A stretch of DNA of 64,000 nucleotides from Flavivirga aquatica (lineage in GTDB: Bacteria > Bacteroidota > Bacteroidia > Flavobacteriales > Flavobacteriaceae): assembly GCF_001747085.1 (NCBI RefSeq), contig NZ_MDJD01000048.1, positions 114,376-178,375 of the forward strand, written 5' to 3'. The notes below the pieces were generated by a model. It did not search any database. It was not told where the DNA came from and was given only the letters and a program-made list of their open reading frames with translations. Shown in pieces: positions 52,361 to 61,297 of the stretch (position 1 is its first letter; every line of letters starts with the position of its first letter). The translations under genes were made by a program, and so were the position numbers.

Positions 52361-54892
52361 TTAAAAAGGATAGTTTATACCAATGTTATATACTGCATTC
52401 GAAAAATTATAATCATTAAACCATCTATTTTGTTCTCTGTAAAAAGGATCGTAGGTTTTAAAACCAATATCAAACCTAAACACAAAAAAGCTGAAATCGT
52501 AACGCAAACCTACCCCCGAACCAATGGCTATATCTTTTAAAGAATCAAAATTGGTAAATGTTGCGTTTTCATCCTCAACATTGTCTAATACATTCCAAAT
52601 ATTACCAGAATCAACAAAAATAGCCCCATTTAAATCGCCTAATATATTAAAGCGTTGTTCTATACTTAATGAAAATTTCAGGTTAGCCTCATTAAATTCA
52701 TTAGTTGTCTCAGAGCTCCCTGGTCCAAGACTATATGCAGACCAAGCTCTATTATCGTTGGGACCTCCTGCAAAAAAACTTTTAGAGAAAGGTATGCTGT
52801 TAGAATTACCATAGGGGATGGCAATACCCAAGAAACTTCTTAGAGCTAGTATATTTTTATTACCTAAATCCCAATGTTTTGTATAATCAAATTCTGTTTT
52901 TACAAATTGAGAGTAAGCTACATTTAAAAGCTCATAACGATCATCATTATTCTTTTTTAAGCCTAATAATTTAGAAGAGCTTGCTAGTAAATTTCCTGCT
53001 AGCTCTAATTTAAAACGAAAAATTGAAAAGTCTTCATCAAATAAATTTGTGCGCTCATCATTTATAAAATTAAAGCTAGAAGACAAAATTAGATTGTCTT
53101 CTGTTAATCTTTCTCTTCGCTCATTAATATTGTTAATTGTTCGTAATTGTGTGCTGTTTACTCCTGTAGCAAAGCTATTATTTAATGCATCATTTATAAA
53201 TGAGTTGGTTAGATTAGTTTTTTCTAAATCACCATCTGAATCAATATAATTAACATCTTTAGCTATTTGGTTTAATGCTCTATATGAGTTTTGGTATATG
53301 CCAAAATAATTGTTTGTATTTAAATTTCTAACATATTGTATGTTGAATAAATCTAATCTATTACTTACTCTTTTATTAGGGTACCAATTATAATTAAATG
53401 TACCACTAAAGGTTTGCTTATCTAAACCTATGTTGGTTTGACTTGTAGTAGCTAAGCTAATTTGCGTAGAAGGAGACATGTATTTAGGAACAATATTCTC
53501 AGTATTAAATGGAGAAAATAATCTAGGAATTGTTAACTTAAAATCTATCCCATATTCATTAATATCAAAGAAAGGGTCGTCAGGGTTATTTTTATCTTTT
53601 GAAGCACCTATAGACCCAATCGCAGATATTTCAAAAGTTTCTGCACCTCTAAAAATGTTTCTAATAAGCAAGCTTGGGTTTAATGAAAATCCGACAGATT
53701 GAATGTTACTTTGAGAAACATCAGCGCTAAATCCTAAACTGAATTTTTTTAAAGGGGTTAGTCTAATAGTATCGGTAAGGGTGTTATCTGGGTTTTCTAT
53801 ATATTCGATGTTAGGATACTTGAAGGTACGTAATTCATTAAGGTGTCTGTATGTTCTAGTGCGGTCTATATCTTTAAAAATAGATCCAGGATTTATAAAG
53901 ATAGCATCAGTTAAGGCTTCGGGTCTATATTGTATTTTATTATAACTATAGAGTTTGTAGCCATTATATATAATGGAGTCTAGAAATGGCTTACCTCTAT
54001 TTTCGAAGGTGTAATCTGTAATGATATTAACATCTTTTATGGTATAAACTTTAAAAGGCTCATGTTTTATAGAGTCTTGAGTTCTTATGGCTCTATCTTG
54101 AATTTTAATATCTACATTAAACTTTTTATCAGTGCCAATACTATCCATGACCATAGATATGTAGTCTTGGTTGAAGTGATAGACCCCAGAGTTTCGTAGT
54201 TTATTTGATATTCTCTTCCGTTCTTGTTCAAAGTTTGAAGTTCTATACTGCTGGTTGGTTAATATTAAGGCGTCTTTTTTTATATTTTGATATATAGAAT
54301 CTATTACAGGTGATTTAATTGTTTCTGTTATAGAATCAATAATAAAGGGTTTGCCTGTTTCAACTTGATATTCAATTTCGGCACGTTTATCGTCTTTTTT
54401 TGAGATGCTATAAGTTGATTTAACATCAAACCATCCATTATTTATATGGTAATCTTGAAGGCGTTTTATGGATTTTTTAGCTTTTTCTTCATCTAAAATG
54501 ACAGGAGTTTCCCCTGTTTTTCTTAACCAATTATTAAATGCTAGAACAGATTTTTTTAATTTATCAACTTGTTTTTTTGAATATCTTTTGGTGAAACGTT
54601 CTCTTCGTTTAGGTTTCTTATCCAACCAAACTTCAAAAAGAGAATCCCTATTAGGGCGAGCTGTATTATATAAATGTAAACGTAACGGTGTACCAAAAAG
54701 AGGGATTTTACTATTTGGTTTTTGATATATTAGATTATTTATCGCCTCAGTATTGTCTTTTTTATCATTAATTATTACTGAGTTTTTAGTAAGTAAATAT
54801 TCATTGTCGGCAACTCTTTTTACAGTATCACAAGAAATTACGAATCTTGTAATAAATATTAAAAATAGTATTTTTGAAAGTTGTTGTTTCAA
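52361..54892 (-). CDS. BamA/TamA-family outer-membrane protein, TamL-like lipoprotein
   Basis: The 843-residue protein has a lipoprotein signal (LIFITRFVISC), then the CDTVKRVADNEYLLTKNSVIIN block, several POTRA-like repeats (about 40-370; DIKIQDRAIRTQDSI, YKLYSYNKIQYRPEAL), and a C-terminal 16-strand-type barrel (about 380-843) ending in an aromatic-terminal strand YNIGINYPF. SFFAGGPNDNRAWSAYSLGPG corresponds to the conserved VRGY-like loop of the Omp85 family. A lipidated Omp85 of this kind is TamL, known in Bacteroidota as the counterpart of TamA in surface-protein assembly. It is divergent from a TrmH-type gene. Confidence 0.87.
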   Translation of the reverse strand: MKQQLSKILFLIFITRFVISCDTVKRVADNEYLLTKNSVIINDKKDNTEAINNLIYQKPNSKIPLFGTPLRLHLYNTARPNRDSLFEVWLDKKPKRRERFTKRYSKKQVDKLKKSVLAFNNWLRKTGETPVILDEEKAKKSIKRLQDYHINNGWFDVKSTYSISKKDDKRAEIEYQVETGKPFIIDSITETIKSPVIDSIYQNIKKDALILTNQQYRTSNFEQERKRISNKLRNSGVYHFNQDYISMVMDSIGTDKKFNVDIKIQDRAIRTQDSIKHEPFKVYTIKDVNIITDYTFENRGKPFLDSIIYNGYKLYSYNKIQYRPEALTDAIFINPGSIFKDIDRTRTYRHLNELRTFKYPNIEYIENPDNTLTDTIRLTPLKKFSLGFSADVSQSNIQSVGFSLNPSLLIRNIFRGAETFEISAIGSIGASKDKNNPDDPFFDINEYGIDFKLTIPRLFSPFNTENIVPKYMSPSTQISLATTSQTNIGLDKQTFSGTFNYNWYPNKRVSNRLDLFNIQYVRNLNTNNYFGIYQNSYRALNQIAKDVNYIDSDGDLEKTNLTNSFINDALNNSFATGVNSTQLRTINNINERRERLTEDNLILSSSFNFINDERTNLFDEDFSIFRFKLELAGNLLASSSKLLGLKKNNDDRYELLNVAYSQFVKTEFDYTKHWDLGNKNILALRSFLGIAIPYGNSNSIPFSKSFFAGGPNDNRAWSAYSLGPGSSETTNEFNEANLKFSLSIEQRFNILGDLNGAIFVDSGNIWNVLDNVEDENATFTNFDSLKDIAIGSGVGLRYDFSFFVFRFDIGFKTYDPFYREQNRWFNDYNFSNAVYNIGINYPF

Positions 54893-55079
54893 ATGAAATT
54901 ACAGTTAATTTAAGTTATAGTTTAACAAAATTAATTTTGTTAAAAGAAATAAATAATGAGATTATGATTAGTAGTTTCAAAAATACGCTATTTACGTTGA
55001 AAAAAATATTTAAATGATTTATGTATAGGCGAATCTTACTAATATTTTCTTTTTCTTTATAAAAAATTAAAAACACAGT

Positions 55080-55799
55080 ATGCTCTCTAAAAGCCAAATT
55101 AAATTAATAACGAGTTTAAAGCAGAAAAAATTTAGGCTACAACATGGCCTTTTTGTTGTTGAAGGTGTTAAAACAATAAAAGAATTGCTGCTTTCTAAAT
55201 GGGAGCTTCACGCATTATATACTACAGAATCATTCAATATTGATGCCAAAGATGAAGTTATAATTTCTGAATTAGATTTAAAGCGTATTAGTTTTTTAAC
55301 AACGCCTAATAAAGCATTAGCTATTTTTAAAGTACCAAAAGAAAAATACATCGATTATAATGGGCTTATTGTTGCTCTTGATGCAGTAAGAGATCCAGGT
55401 AATTTAGGAACTATTATTAGACTTTGTGATTGGTTTGGTATTAAGAATTTAATATGTAGTAAAGAAACAGTAGATTGTTTTAATCCTAAAGTTATACAGG
55501 CTACCATGGGATCTATCACAAGAGTTAATATAAGCTATGTTGATTTGGTTACATTTTTAAAGGATGTTAGAGTTCCTGTATATGGTGCTTTTATGGAAGG
55601 GGAAAAAGTATACACCAAAGAACTAAAACAAGAAGGTGTTTTAGTTATGGGTAATGAGGCAAACGGTGTGTCAAAAGAAGTGGAAGCTATTATCAATGAA
55701 AAAGTATCTATTCCTAGATTTGGAGTTTTACAAGCTACTGAAAGTTTAAATGTGGCAACTGCAACAGCTATTTTATTGAGTGAATTTAAGAGACGATAA
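55080..55799 (+). CDS. TrmH/SpoU-family RNA 2'-O-methyltransferase
   Basis: This 239-residue protein has an N-terminal substrate-binding part (LSKSQIKLITSLKQKKFRLQHGLFVVEGVKTIKELL, typical of rRNA-type SpoU enzymes) and a C-terminal SPOUT domain with the knot motifs LDAVRDPGNLGTIIRLCDWFGI, VLVMGNEANGVSKEV and IPRFGVLQATESLNVATATAILL. It would methylate a ribose in rRNA or tRNA using SAM; the exact target is unknown. It is divergent from the TamL-like gene. Confidence 0.9.
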   Translation: MLSKSQIKLITSLKQKKFRLQHGLFVVEGVKTIKELLLSKWELHALYTTESFNIDAKDEVIISELDLKRISFLTTPNKALAIFKVPKEKYIDYNGLIVALDAVRDPGNLGTIIRLCDWFGIKNLICSKETVDCFNPKVIQATMGSITRVNISYVDLVTFLKDVRVPVYGAFMEGEKVYTKELKQEGVLVMGNEANGVSKEVEAIINEKVSIPRFGVLQATESLNVATATAILLSEFKRR

Positions 55800-55850
55800 A
55801 AACAGGTAGATGTATTTAGCTAGGGTTTTTAGTTAATAATATTCTGGTTT

Positions 55851-56417
55851 TTAAGGTTTTTGTTGGTATTTATCAATTAAAAAATCGTCCCATACTTGTG
55901 CTTCAATATATCTGTCGTATTTCATGTTTTCTTGAGATTGCCATTTTTCTTCGGATGGAAGCCCGTATTTGTCTAATAAATCACTTATTTCATTCAATAG
56001 GTATATCTGTCCATTAGATGCTTTTTTATATAAAGAAAGTTTAGGTTCATCATAAATTTGAAAAGACACCATACTGTCAGGGTAAGTAAAACTAATCTGT
56101 TTTGAATTAAAATTTGATAAAGGGATTTTTATAGTGCCTGGATTTTCAAAACAAGATTTCATCCAATTACATTTTCCTAAAGTAAAATAAAAAGGGTCAT
56201 CTCTTTTGGGTTTACCTCCTTTATCTATAAACCCTTTTTTTAATCTTTTTTCTAATGAGAATCTTAAATCTATATAATTTGAAGGTCTTTTACTATTGAA
56301 TCCAGTTGAAATCCTATTTTGAATGTCTTGAGCTTTTTCAAATTTATTTTGAGTAATATTTTTAAAAGGACCTTGTTCTATTTCGTAATAATGATACAGA
56401 AATTCTGGTATATCCAT
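55851..56417 (-). CDS. Hypothetical protein
   Basis: The 188-residue product begins MDIPEFLYHYYEIEQGPFKNIT and carries no signal peptide or membrane segment. Notable are the KRDDPFYFTLGKCNWMKSCFENPGTIKIPLSNF stretch with two Cys residues, the KQISFTYPDSMVSFQIY strand region and a C-terminal aromatic, acidic part. I do not recognise a domain. Codon use resembles the neighbours, and the frame is long and clean, so it is a real gene. It is convergent with the methyltransferase and lies 72 nt downstream of the porT-like gene. Confidence 0.65.
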   Translation of the reverse strand: MDIPEFLYHYYEIEQGPFKNITQNKFEKAQDIQNRISTGFNSKRPSNYIDLRFSLEKRLKKGFIDKGGKPKRDDPFYFTLGKCNWMKSCFENPGTIKIPLSNFNSKQISFTYPDSMVSFQIYDEPKLSLYKKASNGQIYLLNEISDLLDKYGLPSEEKWQSQENMKYDRYIEAQVWDDFLIDKYQQKP

Positions 56418-56488
56418 AAAATATGAAGTTATTAATTAAATCTTCATTTTTCTACTAAAGATGACTTTTATATTTACTCTAATAAAAA

Positions 56489-57220
56489 CTACTGAAACGT
56501 AAAGTTTATAAAAACGCCACGAGTTTTCATACTAGAAATATTACTAGTCCAAGGACTATTAGGATCATTATCTCTTACAAGTTCGTCATTAAGACCAAAA
56601 ACACCACGTATAGAAGGCGTAAATTTGAAATTATAAAGATAGAAGTCAATACCAAAACCAAGCTCATAAAACAAAGGATTCTTTTTAGTCCTAAATTGAG
56701 CATTTTTATTATCCTCAGGGTTATCTTGATTACTAGATAAATTTAAAGCTGTAGAAAAACCACCAACAATAAAAGGTTTAAAATTGTTAATACGCTTGGT
56801 AGAAACTTTTAATAATAAAGGAATATGTACATAAGTTGATTTAACCTCTCTTATTAAATCTGATTTTCTTACAGTAATAGCATCTTCAAAATGGCTTTCA
56901 CTATAATTTAATTCTCTAGTTGTAATAACTAATCCAGGTTCTAAACGTAAATCCAAAAAACCATTTATTCTTAAGTTCCCTATCAAACCTACATTAAAAC
57001 CAGGGCTTCGTTTTACATAGATATCACGTAAATCTTCATTATAATCAAAATTGAAATCAAAATTGTTAAATCCTAAATAGTATCCCCAACGAAACAAATC
57101 GTTATCAGTTGTTCCTCGTCCTTGATTTGCGTCATAGGTTACTTTTTCTCTTTTAAAAAGTTGAGCATTGGATGTTTGAATGATCAATAAAAATGATAGT
57201 AATGCAAAAAAGCGTTTCAT
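56489..57220 (-). CDS. porT: PorT-family outer-membrane beta-barrel protein (T9SS component)
   Basis: PorT (SprT in Flavobacterium) is required for type IX secretion. The 243-residue protein has a signal peptide (MKRFFALLSFLLIIQTSNAQ) and an eight-strand-type barrel with YYLGFNNFDFNFDY near the N-terminus, SPGFNVGLIGNLRINGFLDLRLEPGLVITTRELNY, YVHIPLLLKVSTKRINNFKPFIVGG and a C-terminal strand ending TRGVFINFTFQ. Immediate linkage to ubiE (4 nt apart) matches the arrangement I recall from other flavobacteria and supports PorT over a generic barrel. It serves the T9SS whose cargo is encoded at 35.8-37.5 and 61.3 kb. Confidence 0.85.
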   Translation of the reverse strand: MKRFFALLSFLLIIQTSNAQLFKREKVTYDANQGRGTTDNDLFRWGYYLGFNNFDFNFDYNEDLRDIYVKRSPGFNVGLIGNLRINGFLDLRLEPGLVITTRELNYSESHFEDAITVRKSDLIREVKSTYVHIPLLLKVSTKRINNFKPFIVGGFSTALNLSSNQDNPEDNKNAQFRTKKNPLFYELGFGIDFYLYNFKFTPSIRGVFGLNDELVRDNDPNSPWTSNISSMKTRGVFINFTFQ

Positions 57221-57224
57221 ATAA

Positions 57225-57950
57225 TTACTTAGATGATTTATAAATTGTTGCTACACCAAAAGTTTGTGGCAAATCTTCAACATTAATAAACCCAGTTTTA
57301 CGTAAAATATTGTTTAATGCTTCTCCATAAGGAAAAAGAGATGCAGATTCGCATAAATATTTATAAGCACTTCTGTCTTTTGAAAATAGTTTTCCTATAA
57401 GAGGTAAAATGTTTTTGGTGTAAAATTTATAGCCTTGTTTATAAGGTGATTTGGTAGGAATAGATGTTTCTAAAATAACAAAAGTACCATTTGGTTTTAG
57501 TACTCTATAAATCTCTTTTAGCCCATTTTCTAAGGTTTCAAAATTACGAACTCCAAAAGAAACTGTAACAGCATCAAAAGTATGGTCTTTGAAAGGCATA
57601 TTTTCACTATCCCCTAAAATCATTTCTATTTTTGATTCTAAACCTTTCTTTTTAATTTTTTCTTTACCAATCTCTAACATACCACTACTAATGTCTAAAC
57701 CAATAATCTTGCTAGCATTAGTTTCAGCTAAATTAATAGCTAAATCACCAGTTCCTGTAGCAATATCTAAAATAGTTTCAGGACTATTTTCTTTAACTAT
57801 TTTAACTACTTTCCTTCGCCATTTAATATCAATTCCAAAAGAAATAACGCGGTTTAAACCATCGTAATCTCCAGAAATGGTGTCGAACATCTTTGTAACT
57901 TGTTCTTTTTTACCTAAATCGCTGTTTTTGTAGGGCTTAATTTTTGACAA
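57225..57950 (-). CDS. ubiE: Demethylmenaquinone methyltransferase UbiE/MenG
   Basis: This SAM-dependent C-methyltransferase performs the last step of menaquinone synthesis. The 241-residue protein starts with [36 protein letters not shown], then motif [32 protein letters not shown] and the [33 protein letters not shown] block, all diagnostic. Since Bacteroidota respire with menaquinone, MenG is the likely role. PorT-like gene follows by 4 nt on the same strand. Confidence 0.95.
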   Translation of the reverse strand: MSKIKPYKNSDLGKKEQVTKMFDTISGDYDGLNRVISFGIDIKWRRKVVKIVKENSPETILDIATGTGDLAINLAETNASKIIGLDISSGMLEIGKEKIKKKGLESKIEMILGDSENMPFKDHTFDAVTVSFGVRNFETLENGLKEIYRVLKPNGTFVILETSIPTKSPYKQGYKFYTKNILPLIGKLFSKDRSAYKYLCESASLFPYGEALNNILRKTGFINVEDLPQTFGVATIYKSSK

Positions 57951-58178
57951 ATCTATAAATTTTGCACAAATATAAACTTTTAAAAAAGCATTACACTATA
58001 GGAATCTAAATAATTATATGAGTCTATTTCATGTAGCAATATGTATTTTATACTATATTTGTTTTACTTTTTATGATAAGTAAATGATGAAACTTCCATG
58101 ATTGAAATTTATTTATCTCATTGAGATTATTATAAGGAAGTTGCATGTGATAAAATAAAAAGCAATTGAAATAAACAC

Positions 58179-59528
58179 ATGAAAATAATTATTGCTGGAG
58201 CTGGTGAAGTTGGATTTCATTTAGCTAAGTTATTGTCTTATGAATCTCAAGAGATTACATTAATAGACACTAATAAGGAAAGTTTATCTTACGCCGATAA
58301 CCATTTAGATATTAAAGTTATTAGGGGAGACGCTACTTCTATAGCTATATTGAAAGAAGCACGTGTATATAATAGTGATTTATTAATAGCTGTTACTGCT
58401 TCTGAAACTACAAATATTACAACCTGTGTGTTGGCTAAGCAATTAGGATCTAAACGCACCATTGCAAGAATATCAAATACAGAGTTTATTAACCATAAGG
58501 AAGAGGTAGGATTTACTAAATTTGGTATAGACGAATTGATTTCTCCTGAAGCTTTAGCGGCATCAGAAATTGAATTATCACTAAAAGCATCGTCTTTTAA
58601 TGATAATTATGAGTTTGAAGACGGTGCTCTAACTATGGCTGGTTTAACGTTATCTAAAGAAGCATCATTTGTTGGGAAAACGGTAAAAGAAGCAGCACAA
58701 ATATTTCCTGAAATACATTTTGTTCCTATTGCTATTCAACGAGCAGGAACACAATTTACGTTAATTCCTCGTGGAGATACTCGTTTTAAAGAAGGTGATA
58801 ACGTTGTATTTATAACGTCTGAAGGAGGAGGAGACGAACTCTGTAAACTTACAGGTAAAGTAAATCGTGAAATTAAAAACGTTATGATACTTGGAGGGAG
58901 TCAAATAGGTCGTAAATCTGCCAAATATTTATGTGAAAAAGGATTTAATGTAAAGCTTTTAGAGCAAAACAAAGAACGTGCTTTTGATATTGCCGATGAT
59001 TTACCAGAAATATTAGTTATTAATAGTGATGGTAGAAATGTAGATATTCTAGATGAAGAAAATATTAGTGAAATGGATGCTTTTATAGCTGTTGGAGATA
59101 ATTCGGAGACGAATATTATGTCTTGCTTAGTAGCAAAATCTAAAGGCGTAAAAAAATCTATTGCATTAGTCGAGAATATGGATTATTTCGAGCTTTCGCA
59201 TTCTATTGGTATTGATACTTTAATTAATAAAAAGTTGCTTGCGGCTAATAATATTTTTAGATATATACGTAAAGGTGAAGTCGTAGCTATGACCAAACTT
59301 AGTAATATGAATGCAGAATTACTGGAGTTTGAAGTAAAAGGAACATCTGCTGTTTGTAATAAACGAATAAGACATATAGATTTTCCAAGATCTGCTATTA
59401 TAGGTGGAGTTATTAGAGATGGAGTAGGTTTAATAGCATTAGGTAGTTTTAGAATTCAAGAGGGTGATCGCGTTGTGGTTTGTTCTTTGCTAAGATCTAT
59501 AAAAAGTGTAGAAAAACTATTTCTTTAA
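58179..59528 (+). CDS. trkA: Trk system potassium transporter subunit TrkA
   Basis: TrkA is the cytosolic gating ring of the Trk K+ uptake system. The 449-residue protein is a tandem of RCK-N (MKIIIAGAGEVGFHLAKLLS), RCK-C, RCK-N (NVMILGGSQIGRKSAKYLCEKGF) and RCK-C domains. Both dinucleotide motifs are intact; each is followed by an acidic ribose-binding residue (LIDTNKE and LLEQNKE). TrkH follows after 50 nt in the same direction, giving a complete two-gene transporter. Confidence 0.95.
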   Translation: MKIIIAGAGEVGFHLAKLLSYESQEITLIDTNKESLSYADNHLDIKVIRGDATSIAILKEARVYNSDLLIAVTASETTNITTCVLAKQLGSKRTIARISNTEFINHKEEVGFTKFGIDELISPEALAASEIELSLKASSFNDNYEFEDGALTMAGLTLSKEASFVGKTVKEAAQIFPEIHFVPIAIQRAGTQFTLIPRGDTRFKEGDNVVFITSEGGGDELCKLTGKVNREIKNVMILGGSQIGRKSAKYLCEKGFNVKLLEQNKERAFDIADDLPEILVINSDGRNVDILDEENISEMDAFIAVGDNSETNIMSCLVAKSKGVKKSIALVENMDYFELSHSIGIDTLINKKLLAANNIFRYIRKGEVVAMTKLSNMNAELLEFEVKGTSAVCNKRIRHIDFPRSAIIGGVIRDGVGLIALGSFRIQEGDRVVVCSLLRSIKSVEKLFL

Positions 59529-59578
59529 AATTAGTAGATTTAAAAACGAGCTATTAAACAATGAATAATTAGAAATAG

Positions 59579-61075
59579 ATGAAACTTAATTATAAAATAA
59601 TTTTTCATTTTTTAGGATTACTTATCTTATTTAATGGAGGATTTATGATTTTATCCGCTTTAGTAAGTCTTTTATATGATGAAGATGGTATTACATTTCA
59701 ATTGTTTTTAGCAGGTATCATTACTCTTATTGTTGGTGTTTTGGCAATGGTCTCTACAAGGCATCACAAAAAAGAAATGAATAAGCGAGAAGGTTATATA
59801 GTGGTAAGTTTTGGTTGGCTAATAATGGCACTGTCTGGAACAATGCCATACTTGATAACAGGAAGTATTCCTGATTTTTCTAGTGCGTTTTTTGAGACTA
59901 TGTCTGGTTTTACAACGACAGGCGCATCTATTTTAGATGATATAGAAAGTGTCCCTAAAGGAGTGCTGTTTTGGAGAAGCCTTACACATTGGATAGGTGG
60001 TATGGGAATTATCGTGTTAGCGATAGCTATTTTACCTCTTTTAGGAATTGGAGGGATGCAACTTTTTGCTGCAGAAGCACCAGGACCAAGTGCAGATAAA
60101 TTACACCCTAGAATTACGGATACAGCGAAACGTTTGTGGCTTATTTATTTTGGATATACGGCTGCTGAAACTATTTTGTTGCAAGTTGCGGGTATGTCTT
60201 TTTTTGATGCTATAAATCATTCAATGTGTACATTATCTACAGGAGGATTTTCTACTAAAAATGCAAGTGTTGCTTATTGGAATGGTCAACCTGTAATTCA
60301 ATACATAATTATAGTGTTCATGTTTTTGGCAGGGACAAATTTTGTATTAAGCTATTTTGCTTTTAAAGGAAGAGTTCAAAAAATAATAGGAGACGAAGAG
60401 TTTAGACTTTACTTTAAATTTGTAGCTATTTTTACAATTATAGCAGCTATTATAATTTATTTTAAAGCAGATATTGCTGCATCAACAATTAATCATCCAA
60501 TGGTATGGGGTGAAGCAGAAAGTGCATTTAGGCATTCTTTATTTCAAGTGTTGGCAATAATTACTACAACAGGTTTTGTAACAGCAAATTATACGTTGTG
60601 GACTCCTTTTTTAGTGGTTTTCTTTTTTGGACTTATGTTTCTTGGTGGATCGGCAGGAAGTACATCTGGAGGTGTTAAAGTTGTACGGCATCTATTATTA
60701 ATAAAAAACGGATTTATAGAATTTAAGCGAGCTCTACATCCAAATGCTATTTTACCAGTACGTTATAATAAAAAATCAGTTTCAGGTGATATTGTATTTA
60801 ATGTTTTAGCTTTCTTTATTTTATATATGTTATCTTTTATTATAGGTGCTTTAGGATTTTCTATGATGGAAATAGATTTTGAGTCTTCTATAGGTTTAGC
60901 AGCTTCTAGTTTGGGGAATGTTGGACCCGCTTTGGGAGATTTTGGACCAGTAAATAATTATTCGGCCTTGCCTAGTATTGGAAAATGGTGGTGTAGTTTT
61001 TTAATGCTTATAGGGCGTTTAGAACTGTTTACTGTATTGGTTTTATTTACACCATTCTTCTGGAGGAATAGATAG
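59579..61075 (+). CDS. trkH: Trk system potassium transporter subunit TrkH
   Basis: TrkH is the inner-membrane K+-conducting subunit. The 498-residue protein has four pseudo-repeats with selectivity-filter segments: MSGFTTTGASIL, CTLSTGGFSTKNAS, ITTTGFVTANY and SSLGNVGPALGDFG, the last a recognisable variant. The LGGSAGSTSGGVKVVRHLLL segment between repeats three and four is typical. It ends 222 nt before a convergent GH5 gene; a shared bidirectional hairpin lies between. Confidence 0.95.
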   Translation: MKLNYKIIFHFLGLLILFNGGFMILSALVSLLYDEDGITFQLFLAGIITLIVGVLAMVSTRHHKKEMNKREGYIVVSFGWLIMALSGTMPYLITGSIPDFSSAFFETMSGFTTTGASILDDIESVPKGVLFWRSLTHWIGGMGIIVLAIAILPLLGIGGMQLFAAEAPGPSADKLHPRITDTAKRLWLIYFGYTAAETILLQVAGMSFFDAINHSMCTLSTGGFSTKNASVAYWNGQPVIQYIIIVFMFLAGTNFVLSYFAFKGRVQKIIGDEEFRLYFKFVAIFTIIAAIIIYFKADIAASTINHPMVWGEAESAFRHSLFQVLAIITTTGFVTANYTLWTPFLVVFFFGLMFLGGSAGSTSGGVKVVRHLLLIKNGFIEFKRALHPNAILPVRYNKKSVSGDIVFNVLAFFILYMLSFIIGALGFSMMEIDFESSIGLAASSLGNVGPALGDFGPVNNYSALPSIGKWWCSFLMLIGRLELFTVLVLFTPFFWRNR

Positions 61076-61191
61076 TTGTAAGTTTTCTGTAGGAATCATC
61101 CAAAGATAGTTTTAGTTTTTTTAGGTTAAAATAGAATGGAGAAAAGAATATTGTAATGTAACGCTATTTTTAGAACGGGACACAAAATTAG

Positions 61192-61234
61192 AAAAAGAGG
61201 CTATCCAAAATATATTTTAGACAACCTCTTTTTT
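61192..61234. terminator. Bidirectional terminator between trkH and the GH5 gene
   Basis: AAAAAGAGGCTATCCAAAAT and its imperfect complement ending CAACCTCTTTTTT form a long stem (about 20 bp, three mismatches) flanked by A and T runs. It can terminate both convergent transcripts. Its GAGG-T-TC-AAAA arms look like terminal repeats of some flavobacterial IS elements, so it may descend from one (inference). Confidence 0.75.
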
Positions 61235-61297
61235 ATATTTGATGCTAGTTAATAGTAACTAATGCATTTTATAATTAAATTAATAGAAAAGGATTCT

